A stretch of 64,000 nt of DNA, from positions 4,362,722 through 4,426,721 of the forward strand of contig OY282381.1 of the NCBI GenBank assembly GCA_958295915.1, written 5' to 3'. This DNA comes from an uncultured Caldilineaceae bacterium (GTDB taxonomy: Bacteria > Chloroflexota > Anaerolineae > Caldilineales > Caldilineaceae). The notes under the pieces are model-generated. The model made no database searches, was not told the origin of the DNA, and saw only the letters and a program-made list of their open reading frames with translations. Position 1 is the stretch's first letter; each line of letters opens with the position of its first letter. This document shows positions 56,304-64,000 of the stretch, in pieces. The position numbers and the translations under genes were made by a program.

Positions 56304-58319
56304 ATGGAAATCACAGTCGGAAATGACACTTCCCGAAGAGTAAGGTTCGATCGCGCCGGCTGGCTGATTCTGGCCGGACTCACCACGCTCGCTGTGGCGA
56401 TGCGTTTCTATCGCCTGGGCACTGTGCCCGATGGCCTGCAATACGACGAGGCGTTCAACGGCCTGGACGCGCTCGCTCTTCTCGACATTCCCCTGACGGA
56501 CTGGCCGGTATTCTTTAACGGCAATTATGGTCGAGAGCCGCTGTTTATCTGGCTGTCAGGTGGAGTCCATGCGCTCTTCGGGCCGTCGATCTGGACGGCG
56601 CGATTCATTTCGGCTCTCAGCGGCGTGCTGCTGATACCGGCGCTGGCCTGGCTGGGTTGGGAGATCGCGCCGCTGCTGGGTGTGCGCAATCGCCAACTGT
56701 TTGCACTGTGGTGCTCTGCCGCTACCCTGGCTCTCCTATGGAGCCAGATATTCGCTCGCTATGGAATTCGTGCTGCCCTGTTTGCGCTAGTGGAAATATT
56801 ACTGTGGGCGGCTTTGTGGCGGGCCTGGCAACGCGAACCGCCGGCTCTTGGCCTGTGGACGATTGCCGGACTTCTGGCTGGCCTCAGCTTCTACACCTAC
56901 CTGCCGGCCCGCTTGCTGCCGCTGGTCCTTCTGCCCTTGGTGGTCGCTGCTTTCTTTCAAAACCAGCAACGGTTACGGGGACACCTGCCAGGCCTGCTCG
57001 GGGGCACGCTCGGGGGCACGCTCGGGTGCCTGGTTGTTGCCGCCCCATTGGGTCTCTATTTTCTGCAAACTCCCATTGCGTTCTCGACCCGTATAGAGCA
57101 GGTGGGCATCTTGGGGAGGGAGTCCGTGTTTGCCAATCTTACGGATACCCTGGGAATGTTCATCTGGTCCGGGGATCACAACCCCCGCCACAATCTGCCC
57201 CTGCGTCCTGTGCTGGACCCGTTGCTGGTGCTGCCCTTCCTCATCGGCCTGGGACGGGCGCTGCGCAGATTCTGGCGACTGGGCAGGATGTTTCTACTTG
57301 CCGGCCTGGGCGTACTGCTGCTGCCCACTGTTCTGAGTGACTATACGCCCAATTTTCAGCGGGCCATTGGCGCGCTGCCGTTTACAGCGTCGCTCATCGC
57401 CTACGGCACAGAGGGGATCGTGCGTTTTGTTGGGCAGTTCTGGCGGAAAATGCTGCGACCGGTGCAGGCTCTTGTATGGGCTGTGTTTGCTGCCGCTATC
57501 GCGCTAACCATCTGGACGTATTTTGGGGTTTGGGCCCCATCACCGGAGATGTTCCACATCTGGGGAGTAGGCTATAACCAACTGGCTCGCCATATCGGCA
57601 ATGAGAGCGAGGCTACTGTATACATCAGCCCCCGAAGCGTTAATCACCGCCATCCGGCTGCTGATTATTTGCTGACGATAGAGGGGGCCACAGCCCAGTA
57701 CCACGACGAGCAGTTCTGCATGCGGGTGGCACTGACTGCTCCGGCCCGTTACATCTTTCTGGTCAATGGAGGCTTGCGCAGCCATCTGCCGATCGATTCT
57801 TATTATCCGGACTCGACGCCCCCTCTACCAGTCATCTTTGACCAAATGGGAAAACCTTGGGCAACTGAGCTCAAGAAAGCGAGAGACGCCCCTGTTATCT
57901 TCCCGGAGATGCGCCCGCAAAACGTAGAGCTGGCCGACGGCATCAGCCTGAACGGCTACTGGCTCTCCCAGGAAAGGATTCACCCGGGTCAGTCTTTGTA
58001 CATGCGGCTGTTCTGGCGGGTGAACCGCACGCCCACGGCAGACTATACAACTTTTATCCACCTGGCGCATGTGGATGGGAACGGCTCTCCTGAGCGGCTG
58101 GTCAGCTTCGACCGCCCACCTGGGAACGGCGTCTGCCCGACGACTGAATGGCTGCCAGGAGAGATGGTGGTCGACGAGGTAGAATTGAACATGCCGGCAG
58201 CCCTGCCGGCGGGGAATCTGTTTCTGACCGTGGGCTTTTACACACTCGCTGACGGGCGGCGAATGCCTGTCAGCGACACGGATACCGGTCAAATTCTCAT
58301 CGGCCCGCTGTCCCGGTAA
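56304..58319 (+). CDS. GT39/ArnT-like membrane glycosyltransferase
   Basis: The 671-aa protein has ~10-12 membrane helices in the first ~420 residues, with the conserved acidic pair in LQYDEAFNGLDAL at the first outer loop, typical of GT-C enzymes of the PMT/ArnT group. They transfer a sugar from a polyprenyl-phosphate donor to a lipid or protein acceptor on the outer face. The C-terminal ~240 residues are a soluble domain, probably exported. A micro-duplication encodes GGTLGGTLG (~residue 235). The acceptor is unknown. It stands apart from the polysaccharide locus. Confidence 0.85.
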   Translation: MEITVGNDTSRRVRFDRAGWLILAGLTTLAVAMRFYRLGTVPDGLQYDEAFNGLDALALLDIPLTDWPVFFNGNYGREPLFIWLSGGVHALFGPSIWTARFISALSGVLLIPALAWLGWEIAPLLGVRNRQLFALWCSAATLALLWSQIFARYGIRAALFALVEILLWAALWRAWQREPPALGLWTIAGLLAGLSFYTYLPARLLPLVLLPLVVAAFFQNQQRLRGHLPGLLGGTLGGTLGCLVVAAPLGLYFLQTPIAFSTRIEQVGILGRESVFANLTDTLGMFIWSGDHNPRHNLPLRPVLDPLLVLPFLIGLGRALRRFWRLGRMFLLAGLGVLLLPTVLSDYTPNFQRAIGALPFTASLIAYGTEGIVRFVGQFWRKMLRPVQALVWAVFAAAIALTIWTYFGVWAPSPEMFHIWGVGYNQLARHIGNESEATVYISPRSVNHRHPAADYLLTIEGATAQYHDEQFCMRVALTAPARYIFLVNGGLRSHLPIDSYYPDSTPPLPVIFDQMGKPWATELKKARDAPVIFPEMRPQNVELADGISLNGYWLSQERIHPGQSLYMRLFWRVNRTPTADYTTFIHLAHVDGNGSPERLVSFDRPPGNGVCPTTEWLPGEMVVDEVELNMPAALPAGNLFLTVGFYTLADGRRMPVSDTDTGQILIGPLSR

Positions 58320-58347
58320 CGTCAGTGATCAGCAGTTCTGTGCATGT

Positions 58348-58998
58348 CTACCTCACCACCGCCATCGCCAGACCGTCCGGATAGGGAATGACTGTGCTGA
58401 CGAGCCGTTCGTCTCTGCTGAGCGTCTGAGCGAATCTGCGCATCCCTTGCACCCAATCGGAGTCCTGCCGTTCAGGATTTACAATACTCCCGCCCATACG
58501 CACATTATCGCCCAGAATGACAGTGCCTGGCCGGCTGTAGCGGAGCGCATAGTCCAGATAATCAGGGTAGTTGTTCTTGTCCGCATCGATGAAAATCAGA
58601 TCGAAGGGCGCCTCATCGGCGAGCTCAGGAAGGATTTCTAACGCCGCTCCAACCCGCACCTCTGCCTTGTCCGCCAGCCCCATGCGTCGCCACTGATCCA
58701 GAGCAAAATCGGCATGCCGCCGCTCCAGTTCCAGACCGATCAGCTTGCCGTCCGCCGGCAAGGCCCGGGCGATCCATGCGCCGCTGTAACCGCCTAATAC
58801 ACCGATCTCCAACACCTTTCTCGCGCCGGTTAGCTGTACCAGCAGTTGCAAGAATTTGCCCTGCTCCGGTCCAATGCTCATATTCGGCAGGTCGGCTGAA
58901 TCTGCCTCTGCCTGCAAACGGGCCAAGTCGCCATCATCGTTGTGAAACAGATCGCGCAGAAACTGTTGGTAGCTATCGATTTCAGCGAGTTTGGACAT
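58348..58998 (-). CDS. Class I SAM-dependent O-methyltransferase
   Basis: The 216-aa enzyme has SAM motif I VLEIGVLGGYSGAWIA, motif II in IGLELERRHADFA, and IFIDADKNNYPDYLDYAL, matching the caffeoyl-CoA/catechol O-methyltransferase family, with the metal Asp residues in DADKNN and GDNV. It methylates hydroxyls of small molecules. The substrate is not known. It is convergent with the GT39 gene. Confidence 0.85.
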   Translation of the reverse strand: MSKLAEIDSYQQFLRDLFHNDDGDLARLQAEADSADLPNMSIGPEQGKFLQLLVQLTGARKVLEIGVLGGYSGAWIARALPADGKLIGLELERRHADFALDQWRRMGLADKAEVRVGAALEILPELADEAPFDLIFIDADKNNYPDYLDYALRYSRPGTVILGDNVRMGGSIVNPERQDSDWVQGMRRFAQTLSRDERLVSTVIPYPDGLAMAVVR

Positions 58999-59010
58999 CA
59001 GGTTTCTCCA

Positions 59011-59081
59011 TGAACTGCAGTGGCTAGCAGGAGCGGCGTCTTGTGCCCGCCCTGGGCAACCACAAGGGTTGTGTCCCTACC
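59011..59081. repeat. Repeat family B then family C elements
   Basis: TGAACTGCAGTGGCTAGCAG (B, 59011-59030) is followed by GTGCCCGCCCTGGGCAACCA and CAAGGGTTGTGTCCCTAC (C, ~59040-59081). The two families lie side by side between the methyltransferase and radA, so they may be parts of one composite element here. Confidence 0.55.
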
Positions 59082-59097
59082 ACTGATCGCCGGGGTT

Positions 59098-60492
59098 TCA
59101 CTTCACCAGCGCCGCATCCAGAGCGTCGGCTACCGTGTGCGCGCCGATGACTTCAACCTCAGAGGGAAGGTCTGCTGGCTTGTGGCCCAGAGAGCGCCCC
59201 AGCGCATGGCGGGGCACGATCGCGCGCGAAAAGCCGAGCTTGGCGGCTTCACGCAGACGATGTGACAACTGACTGACGCTGCGCAGCTCACCGCTCAGAC
59301 CGATTTCCCCCACTAGCGTCACCTCCGCGGCGACCGGTACGTTGCGATAACTACTGGCAATGGCCGTGGCAATCGCCAAGTCCACCGCCGGTTCCCCCAC
59401 CCGCATCCCGCCGATTATATTTACAAAGATGTCCTGGTTGCTCAGTGTAAGCCCCAAGCGCTTGCTGAGCACAGCCGTCACCAGGAGCAACCGGTTGAAA
59501 TCCACACCGTTTCCAGTGCGTCGGGGCTGGCTGAATGCCGTTGAGCTGGCCAGAGCCTGCACTTCGACAAGCAAAGGGCGGCTGCCCTCCAATGGCACGG
59601 TGATGGCGCTGCCAGCCGCGTTGGGAAGCCGTTCCGCCAGGAACAGCGCCGAAGGATTCGCAACCGGCGCCATGCCCATTTCGGTCATCTCAAAAACGCC
59701 CACTTCATTGGTACTGCCGAAGCGGTTCTTGACCGAGTGCAGCAGTCGATAGGCCTGGAAACGTTCTCCTTCCATTTGGAGTACCGCGTCCACCATATGC
59801 TCCAGCACCCGCGGGCCGGCGATGGCGCCTTCTTTGGTCACATGGCCGACAAGGAACAACGCAATGTTGAGCCGTTTGGCCTGCCGCAGCAGATGGGCAG
59901 CGCAGTCTCTCACCTGGGAAACTGAACCCGCGGCGCTGGTGTTGGCGTTACTGTGAATGGCCTGCACAGAATCGACGATCACCAGGGACGGTTTTATCTG
60001 CTCAATGTGTCCCAGAATCTGCTCCAGAATCGTGTCGGCCAGAATGAACAGCCGTTTTTCATCCAGCCCCAGCCGAGATGCCCGCTGCCGGATCTGATAC
60101 ACGCTCTCTTCGGCGCTGACATACAGCGTCTGACCGACTTTACTAGCTACCTCCGCCGCTGTCTGAATGAGCAGCGTGCTCTTGCCAATGCCCGGATCGC
60201 CGCCGACCAGAATCCCTGCCCCAGGTACGATTCCTCCGCCCAGTACGCGGTTCAATTCATGATTTTCCAGAATGAGGCGGCGAGATGGTTCATCGGGGAT
60301 GTCGGACAACGCCAGAGGGGCCGCCGCGCTCAGTAGCCCATGGCCGTTGCGACCGAAAGAGGCCGCGCTTTCCTGAACGCGGGTCTCTTCCAGGGTGTTC
60401 CATTCATCACAGTCCGGGCATTTGCCCATCCATTTCATCTGCACGCTGCCGCATTGACAACAGACGTATTGGGTTCTGACCTTCGTCGCCAC
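59098..60492 (-). CDS. radA: DNA repair protein RadA
   Basis: The 464-aa protein has an N-terminal C4 zinc finger (YVCCQCGSVQMKWMGKCPDC), Walker A GDPGIGKST, the RadA motif KNRFG and a C-terminal Lon-like domain. RadA is a RecA-like helicase that extends branches in recombination. A GTG start at 60492 is chosen: AAGGAGG precedes it and the family begins just before the zinc finger, while the longer frame is Arg/Trp-rich nonsense. It follows glyA. Confidence 0.95.
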   Translation of the reverse strand: MATKVRTQYVCCQCGSVQMKWMGKCPDCDEWNTLEETRVQESAASFGRNGHGLLSAAAPLALSDIPDEPSRRLILENHELNRVLGGGIVPGAGILVGGDPGIGKSTLLIQTAAEVASKVGQTLYVSAEESVYQIRQRASRLGLDEKRLFILADTILEQILGHIEQIKPSLVIVDSVQAIHSNANTSAAGSVSQVRDCAAHLLRQAKRLNIALFLVGHVTKEGAIAGPRVLEHMVDAVLQMEGERFQAYRLLHSVKNRFGSTNEVGVFEMTEMGMAPVANPSALFLAERLPNAAGSAITVPLEGSRPLLVEVQALASSTAFSQPRRTGNGVDFNRLLLVTAVLSKRLGLTLSNQDIFVNIIGGMRVGEPAVDLAIATAIASSYRNVPVAAEVTLVGEIGLSGELRSVSQLSHRLREAAKLGFSRAIVPRHALGRSLGHKPADLPSEVEVIGAHTVADALDAALVK

Positions 60493-60514
60493 AACCGCCC
60501 TCCTTTTGCTCCCT

Positions 60515-61837
60515 CTACGCCGGCGTAGGAAACGCCTGCACCATTGCCAGCACCTCGTCTCGCACGGTTTCCTGTAGGGCTGTGTCCTTAGGATTGTGGG
60601 CAATCGACGCAATCCAGCGACCGATCTGTTCAAACTGGGGCTCTTTCATCCCCCGGGTAGTGGCCGCCGGTGTGCCCAGACGGATGCCGCTGGTCACCAT
60701 CGCTTTGCGGGGGTCAAACGGAATCATGTTTTTGTTGCAATGAATGGCCGCGTTATCAAGAGATAGCTCAACCAGCTTGCCGGTGATCTCTTCCCTGGCC
60801 AAGTTGTTCAGATCTATCAGCAGCAAATGATTGTCCGTGCCACCGGAGACGCTGCGCAGACCCTCTCGCTGCAAGATCGCGCTCAGCGCCTGCGCGTTAT
60901 CCAGAATCTGCTGCTGATACGCCTTAAAGGAGGCCTCCATCGCCAGCTTGAAGCCCACCGCCTTCGCCGCAATCACGTGCATCAATGGCCCGCCCTGCAT
61001 GCCGGGGAAGACTGCCCGGTCAATGGCCTTGGCATACGCCTCTTTGCACAGGATCAGGCCGCCTCGGGTGCCGCGCAGAGTCTTGTGAGTGGTGGTCGTC
61101 ACCACATCACAATAGGGCACGGGATCCGGATGCAGACCAGTGGCCACCAGCCCGGCTACATGCGCCATATCCATCATCAGCAGACAACCGGTCTCATCGG
61201 CGATTTCCCGCAAAGTGGGGTAGTCGAAATGGCGGGGATAGGCGCTGGCGCCCACTAACAGGAGCTGTGGCTGGTGTTCCTCGGCCATCTGCCGGATAAT
61301 GTCGTAGTCGATCCGCTCCGTTTCTGGATTGAGACCATAGTGCGTAAAGTTGTAATAGTGGCCGGAGCTGTTCAAATGGAAGCCATGGCTCAAATGGCCG
61401 CCGTGGTCCAGTTTCATCGCCAGCACCGTGTCACGCGGTTTCAGCAGAGCCATATAGACAGCGGCGTTGGCTTGGGCGCCGGAATGGGGCTGCACGTTGA
61501 CATGCTCCGCGCCGAAGAGCGCCTGTGCCCGGTCAATGGCGATTTTCTCGGCAATGTCCACATACTGGCAGCCGCCGTAATAGCGCCGTCCCGGATAGCC
61601 TTCAGCGTACTTGTTCGTCAGCACACTGCCCGCCGCAGCCAGCACCTCGGGAAATACATAGTTTTCGCTGGCGATCAGCTCGATACCGTTGGTTTGCCGT
61701 TGCCGTTCCAACTCAATCGCCTTGTATATATCGGGATCGTTCTCTCGCAGAATCTGTCGGGGATCGGGCTGATCGCTCCAAGCAGGCAAGGCCCCGTCCG
61801 ACCCCAATGCCTGCGATAGCGTAGAGAGTGTGTTCAT
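60515..61837 (-). CDS. glyA: Serine hydroxymethyltransferase
   Basis: The ~440-aa PLP enzyme shows [29 protein letters not shown], the PLP-lysine motif [14 protein letters not shown] and GVRLGTPA-type box [14 protein letters not shown]. It converts serine and tetrahydrofolate to glycine and methylene-THF, feeding one-carbon and methionine metabolism. GGAG precedes the ATG at 61837. It is transcribed before radA with a 22-base gap. Confidence 0.95.
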   Translation of the reverse strand: MNTLSTLSQALGSDGALPAWSDQPDPRQILRENDPDIYKAIELERQRQTNGIELIASENYVFPEVLAAAGSVLTNKYAEGYPGRRYYGGCQYVDIAEKIAIDRAQALFGAEHVNVQPHSGAQANAAVYMALLKPRDTVLAMKLDHGGHLSHGFHLNSSGHYYNFTHYGLNPETERIDYDIIRQMAEEHQPQLLLVGASAYPRHFDYPTLREIADETGCLLMMDMAHVAGLVATGLHPDPVPYCDVVTTTTHKTLRGTRGGLILCKEAYAKAIDRAVFPGMQGGPLMHVIAAKAVGFKLAMEASFKAYQQQILDNAQALSAILQREGLRSVSGGTDNHLLLIDLNNLAREEITGKLVELSLDNAAIHCNKNMIPFDPRKAMVTSGIRLGTPAATTRGMKEPQFEQIGRWIASIAHNPKDTALQETVRDEVLAMVQAFPTPA

Positions 61838-61978
61838 CAAAATCCGCTCCTGATTTTGTCTATGCCATTCGCGTCCTATAATGCAGAGAGTCGCGCCAAT
61901 TCAGAACCTTAGCATGGGCTGGGGCGTTCGTCAATTCGACTGTGATTCTTCTGATTGATATGATGGACAGGAAAAATC

Positions 61979-62662
61979 ATGGTCAATCCTGATAATCACA
62001 TGAATTATAGTCGATTTTCGCCGGGGTATGGTTGTATTGCGCGCCACTGTATTGCGCGCCACTGTAGGGCGCAGTCGCGCCCCACTCCTCTCCTGTTCAC
62101 ACTGTTGCTTCTTTTCGCAGCCTGCAGCCGGCATGAGTTTGCGGGTACAGTGTTCGAAGAGGCCCAGCCAGCGGCGCCGATTCATGGCGAAAATTACAAC
62201 GGAGCGCCCTTCGACCTTGCCGACCTGGAAGGCGACGCAGTTCTCCTGTTTTTCGGCTATACATTCTGCCCGGATGTCTGCCCACTGACCCTGATGGAGC
62301 TGGCCGCAACCAAACGCGCGCTGGAGGAGGACGCGCCGGGGTTGGCTGCCGATCTTCAGGTTGTCTTCGTCTCCATCGATCCAAAGCGCGACAATCTCGC
62401 CCGCTTGAAGCCATACGTCCAGGCCTTTCACCCCCAGTTCTACGGGGTTCGCGTCTCAGCCCAAAAGCTGGAGACGCTCAAACCGGCCTATGGTCTGTAT
62501 GCCAGCCCGCAGGAGGGCCAGAACGCATCTGCCGAATTCTATCTCCTTGATCACACCTCTGGCATCTACTTGATCGACCGGGACGGCAACTGGCAGGGGC
62601 TTTTCCGCGCGGATGTGACCGCGGAAGAGTTGACCGCAGATCTGAAGGAGCTACTGCGTTAA
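61979..62662 (+). CDS. SCO1/SenC-like copper chaperone, lipoprotein
   Basis: The protein has the SCO thioredoxin-fold motif GYTFCPDVCPLTL with CxxxC, the SIDPKRDN box and the metal His in LLDHTSGIYLIDRDG. SCO proteins deliver Cu to the CuA site of cytochrome oxidase. A hydrophobic stretch ending in a lipobox (LFTLLLLFAACS) marks it as an exported lipoprotein. The N-terminal region before it (IARHCIARHCRAQSR) is encoded by two copies of repeat A, giving an odd signal peptide. ATGs at 61979 and 62000 are the only start choices. No oxidase gene is near. Confidence 0.85.
   Translation: MVNPDNHMNYSRFSPGYGCIARHCIARHCRAQSRPTPLLFTLLLLFAACSRHEFAGTVFEEAQPAAPIHGENYNGAPFDLADLEGDAVLLFFGYTFCPDVCPLTLMELAATKRALEEDAPGLAADLQVVFVSIDPKRDNLARLKPYVQAFHPQFYGVRVSAQKLETLKPAYGLYASPQEGQNASAEFYLLDHTSGIYLIDRDGNWQGLFRADVTAEELTADLKELLR
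62037..62080. repeat. Repeat family A copies within the SCO gene start region
   Basis: TTGCGCGCCACTGTATTGCG then CGCCACTGTAGGGCGC: two units in the opposite orientation to most copies. The sequence is translated into IARHCIARHCRA of the SCO-like protein. Confidence 0.7.
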
Positions 62663-62703
62663 CCGATCTCCAAGCCCCGGGCTTTGGAGGCGCCCGCTGA
62701 CCC

Positions 62704-63324
62704 ATGCGCACATTTGTCGCGATTGAGATTCCCCCCAACCTGAAACAGCGATTGCGAACGGAACAGCAACGTCTGCAAGATCGCCTGGCATCACACAATC
62801 TGCCGCCTGCTTTGCGCTGGACAAACACACATAATCTGCACCTCACCCTGCGCTTTTTGGGTGAAACAGAAGACTCCCAGCGCCGGCAGATGCAGATAAG
62901 GCTGACCGAAATAGCCGCAGAGCATGAAGCGTTTACGCTCACGCTGTCCCGGATCGGCTGCTTTACCTCATGGGAAAAACTGCGGGTGTTATGGGTTGGA
63001 ATCAGTGGCGAAACAGTGGCGTTAGAGGCTCTCCAGGCGGAGATCGAATCCCTGGCCCGACAGGTAGGTTTCGCGCCGGACAGGAAGCGTTTTTCACCCC
63101 ATATCACTTTGGCCCGCAGCGCGCGTGGCGCGCCGCGCCGCGCACTGCGCGTTGCCGCAGAGCAGTTGCGCCGTGCCACCGAAAAAGAACAAACGGCCCA
63201 GCCTATATTCAACTGGACCGTACGCGAGCTGTGCTATATCCGCAGTGTTTTGGGCAAAGGCAGTTCACAGTACACTACTTTAGCCCGCTTTTCATTGGCT
63301 CCGCATTCGTTGCCATTTCATTAA
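62704..63324 (+). CDS. thpR: RNA 2',3'-cyclic phosphodiesterase
   Basis: The 206-aa 2H phosphoesterase starts MRTFVAIEIPPNLKQRL and has two HxTx motifs (NLHLTLRFLGE, SPHITLARS). ThpR (LigT) opens 2',3'-cyclic phosphates on RNA ends. GGAGG lies ~12 bases before the ATG. Its 3' end meets the convergent transporter gene with a 4-base overlap. Confidence 0.9.
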   Translation: MRTFVAIEIPPNLKQRLRTEQQRLQDRLASHNLPPALRWTNTHNLHLTLRFLGETEDSQRRQMQIRLTEIAAEHEAFTLTLSRIGCFTSWEKLRVLWVGISGETVALEALQAEIESLARQVGFAPDRKRFSPHITLARSARGAPRRALRVAAEQLRRATEKEQTAQPIFNWTVRELCYIRSVLGKGSSQYTTLARFSLAPHSLPFH

Positions 63325-64000
63325 ACGCTGGCTTCATCGGCCGACATGGCTTCCTGTAGAATCGGTTCATCCTTCCCCTGTGTTCTTATGCGCTTCGCCA
63401 GATGCTGGTCTCTCTCATCCGCTTCCTGTAGGATCGCCGGATCCTCGCCCCGCATAGCCCGCTCTATGCCGTGAAATAGTATGCCCAGCGGCACGCAGAT
63501 CAGGCTGCCGCTGATGAAGCCCCATAAACTCAGGCCGACGATGCCAATGATCTGCGCCTGAATCTGGCCAGGAAAATCCATCTGAAAGTTCTCCGCAGCC
63601 CACAGACCTGTCACACCCTGGCCGGAGACGCCCAAATAGCTGCCGACGCCTATCTGCTGCCAACCAGCTCCCGCGGCGCCGTCGGCGAAAAGACCCACAC
63701 ACAACAGCCCGATGGCAGCCGGCAATCCACAGGTGGCGACGATCCCGGCGCCGTCGTTCAGGCGGAACACACGGTTGAGCGCAAACGTCATAAACGGCAC
63801 GCTGCCCCCAGCCAGCAAACCGATCAGCAGCGCGCCAAATTGCCCGGGAAATGGCCCCGCGGCCAGTCCGGCAATGACCCCAGCCACCAACCCCCGCGCG
63901 CTCATCCCCGGGTCGCTCGCGCCCGTAACGAACCACGTGTACAAGAGTGGAATCAGCACGCCGCCGACGGCGCAAAGCAGGCCATTGACACTGGTCCGCA
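63321..64000 (-). CDS. amt: Ammonium transporter (Amt/MEP/Rh-like), C-terminal part (5' partial)
   Basis: The frame is open to the window edge (RTSVNGLLCAVGGVL at 64000 end) and continues beyond it. The visible ~226 residues have five to six hydrophobic segments with Amt-like SVNGLL, an FGALLIGLLAGG pore segment and a long cytosolic tail (AMRGEDPAILQEADERDQHL). Amt proteins carry NH4+/NH3 across the inner membrane; the tail usually binds GlnK. GTG at 63959 is not the true start. Confidence 0.75.
   Translation of the reverse strand, partial: RTSVNGLLCAVGGVLIPLLYTWFVTGASDPGMSARGLVAGVIAGLAAGPFPGQFGALLIGLLAGGSVPFMTFALNRVFRLNDGAGIVATCGLPAAIGLLCVGLFADGAAGAGWQQIGVGSYLGVSGQGVTGLWAAENFQMDFPGQIQAQIIGIVGLSLWGFISGSLICVPLGILFHGIERAMRGEDPAILQEADERDQHLAKRIRTQGKDEPILQEAMSADEASV

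Noticed and set aside
60493..60633. Longer N-terminus of RadA
   Set aside because: The Arg/Trp/Cys-rich extension precedes a good GTG start with AAGGAGG; RadA normally starts just before its zinc finger.

Overview
The window reads as a chromosomal segment of a GC-rich, probably free-living heterotrophic bacterium, most likely a member of the Chloroflexota (Caldilineae/Anaerolineae-like). This placement is inference. It rests on the gene mix: Tat-exported sugar-binding lipoproteins with split permeases and no ATPase, malate synthase, an eRF1-like (baeRF1-type) protein, MutS2, a SAM-I riboswitch on mtnA, GT39 membrane glycosyltransferases and many short intergenic palindromes. No rRNA or marker gene confirms it.

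Layout. 1-6.8 kb, mostly + strand: a PfkB-type kinase C-terminus fused in frame to ParB, a prenyl-synthase-like protein lacking the catalytic motif, an ATP-grasp ligase, a YggX-like protein boxed by inverted repeats, a formyltransferase, and a mannonate-dehydratase/dehydrogenase pair. 6.8-7.6 kb: TnpB remnant and a decayed unknown reading frame. 7.6-16.4 kb, - strand: a phosphodiesterase/phosphatase followed by two complete permease + binding-protein sets for sugar import. 16.5-16.8 kb: decayed cadherin-like fragment. 17-23 kb, + strand: aldo/keto reductase, malate synthase, a free-standing inhibitor-I9-like peptide next to a subtilase, and an anchored beta-sandwich protein. 22.7-27.3 kb, - strand: GNAT, ClpC, eRF1-like protein. 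27.6-30.3 kb: Fur/PerR-like regulator with two operator-like palindromes and a P1B-4-type ATPase, suggesting Fe(II) or Co efflux. 30.3-33.5 kb: RecO, CAP-LysM secreted protein, K+ channel. 33.6-39.6 kb, - strand: a surface-polysaccharide locus (two Wzz-like proteins, a degenerate BY-kinase-like protein, RfbA, an unknown protein, RfbB, GNAT). 39.7-45.1 kb: MutS2, Era, three tRNAs (Met, Gly, Pro), a TPR membrane protein. 45.2-51.7 kb, - strand: SAM-cycle block MetK-AhcY-adenosine-kinase-like-peptidase E-LOG, then MtnA under a SAM-I riboswitch. 52-55.5 kb: leuS with a structured leader, and a HIT protein. 55.5-56.3 kb: decayed IS4-type transposase. 56.3-64 kb: GT39 enzyme, O-methyltransferase, RadA, GlyA, SCO1-like protein, ThpR and the C-terminal part of an ammonium transporter.

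The most distinctive feature is the repeat landscape. At least three short repeat families are scattered between genes: A, a hairpin around CTACAGT/CCACAGT with covarying stems; B, arrays built on ACTGGCCACT; C, built on GTAGGGGCAACCAC...GCCCCTAC. They repeatedly supply stop codons or terminal residues of neighbouring genes. Three transposon remnants (TnpB, IS607-type recombinase, IS4-type transposase) are all decayed. No CRISPR array, prophage or intact mobile element was seen.
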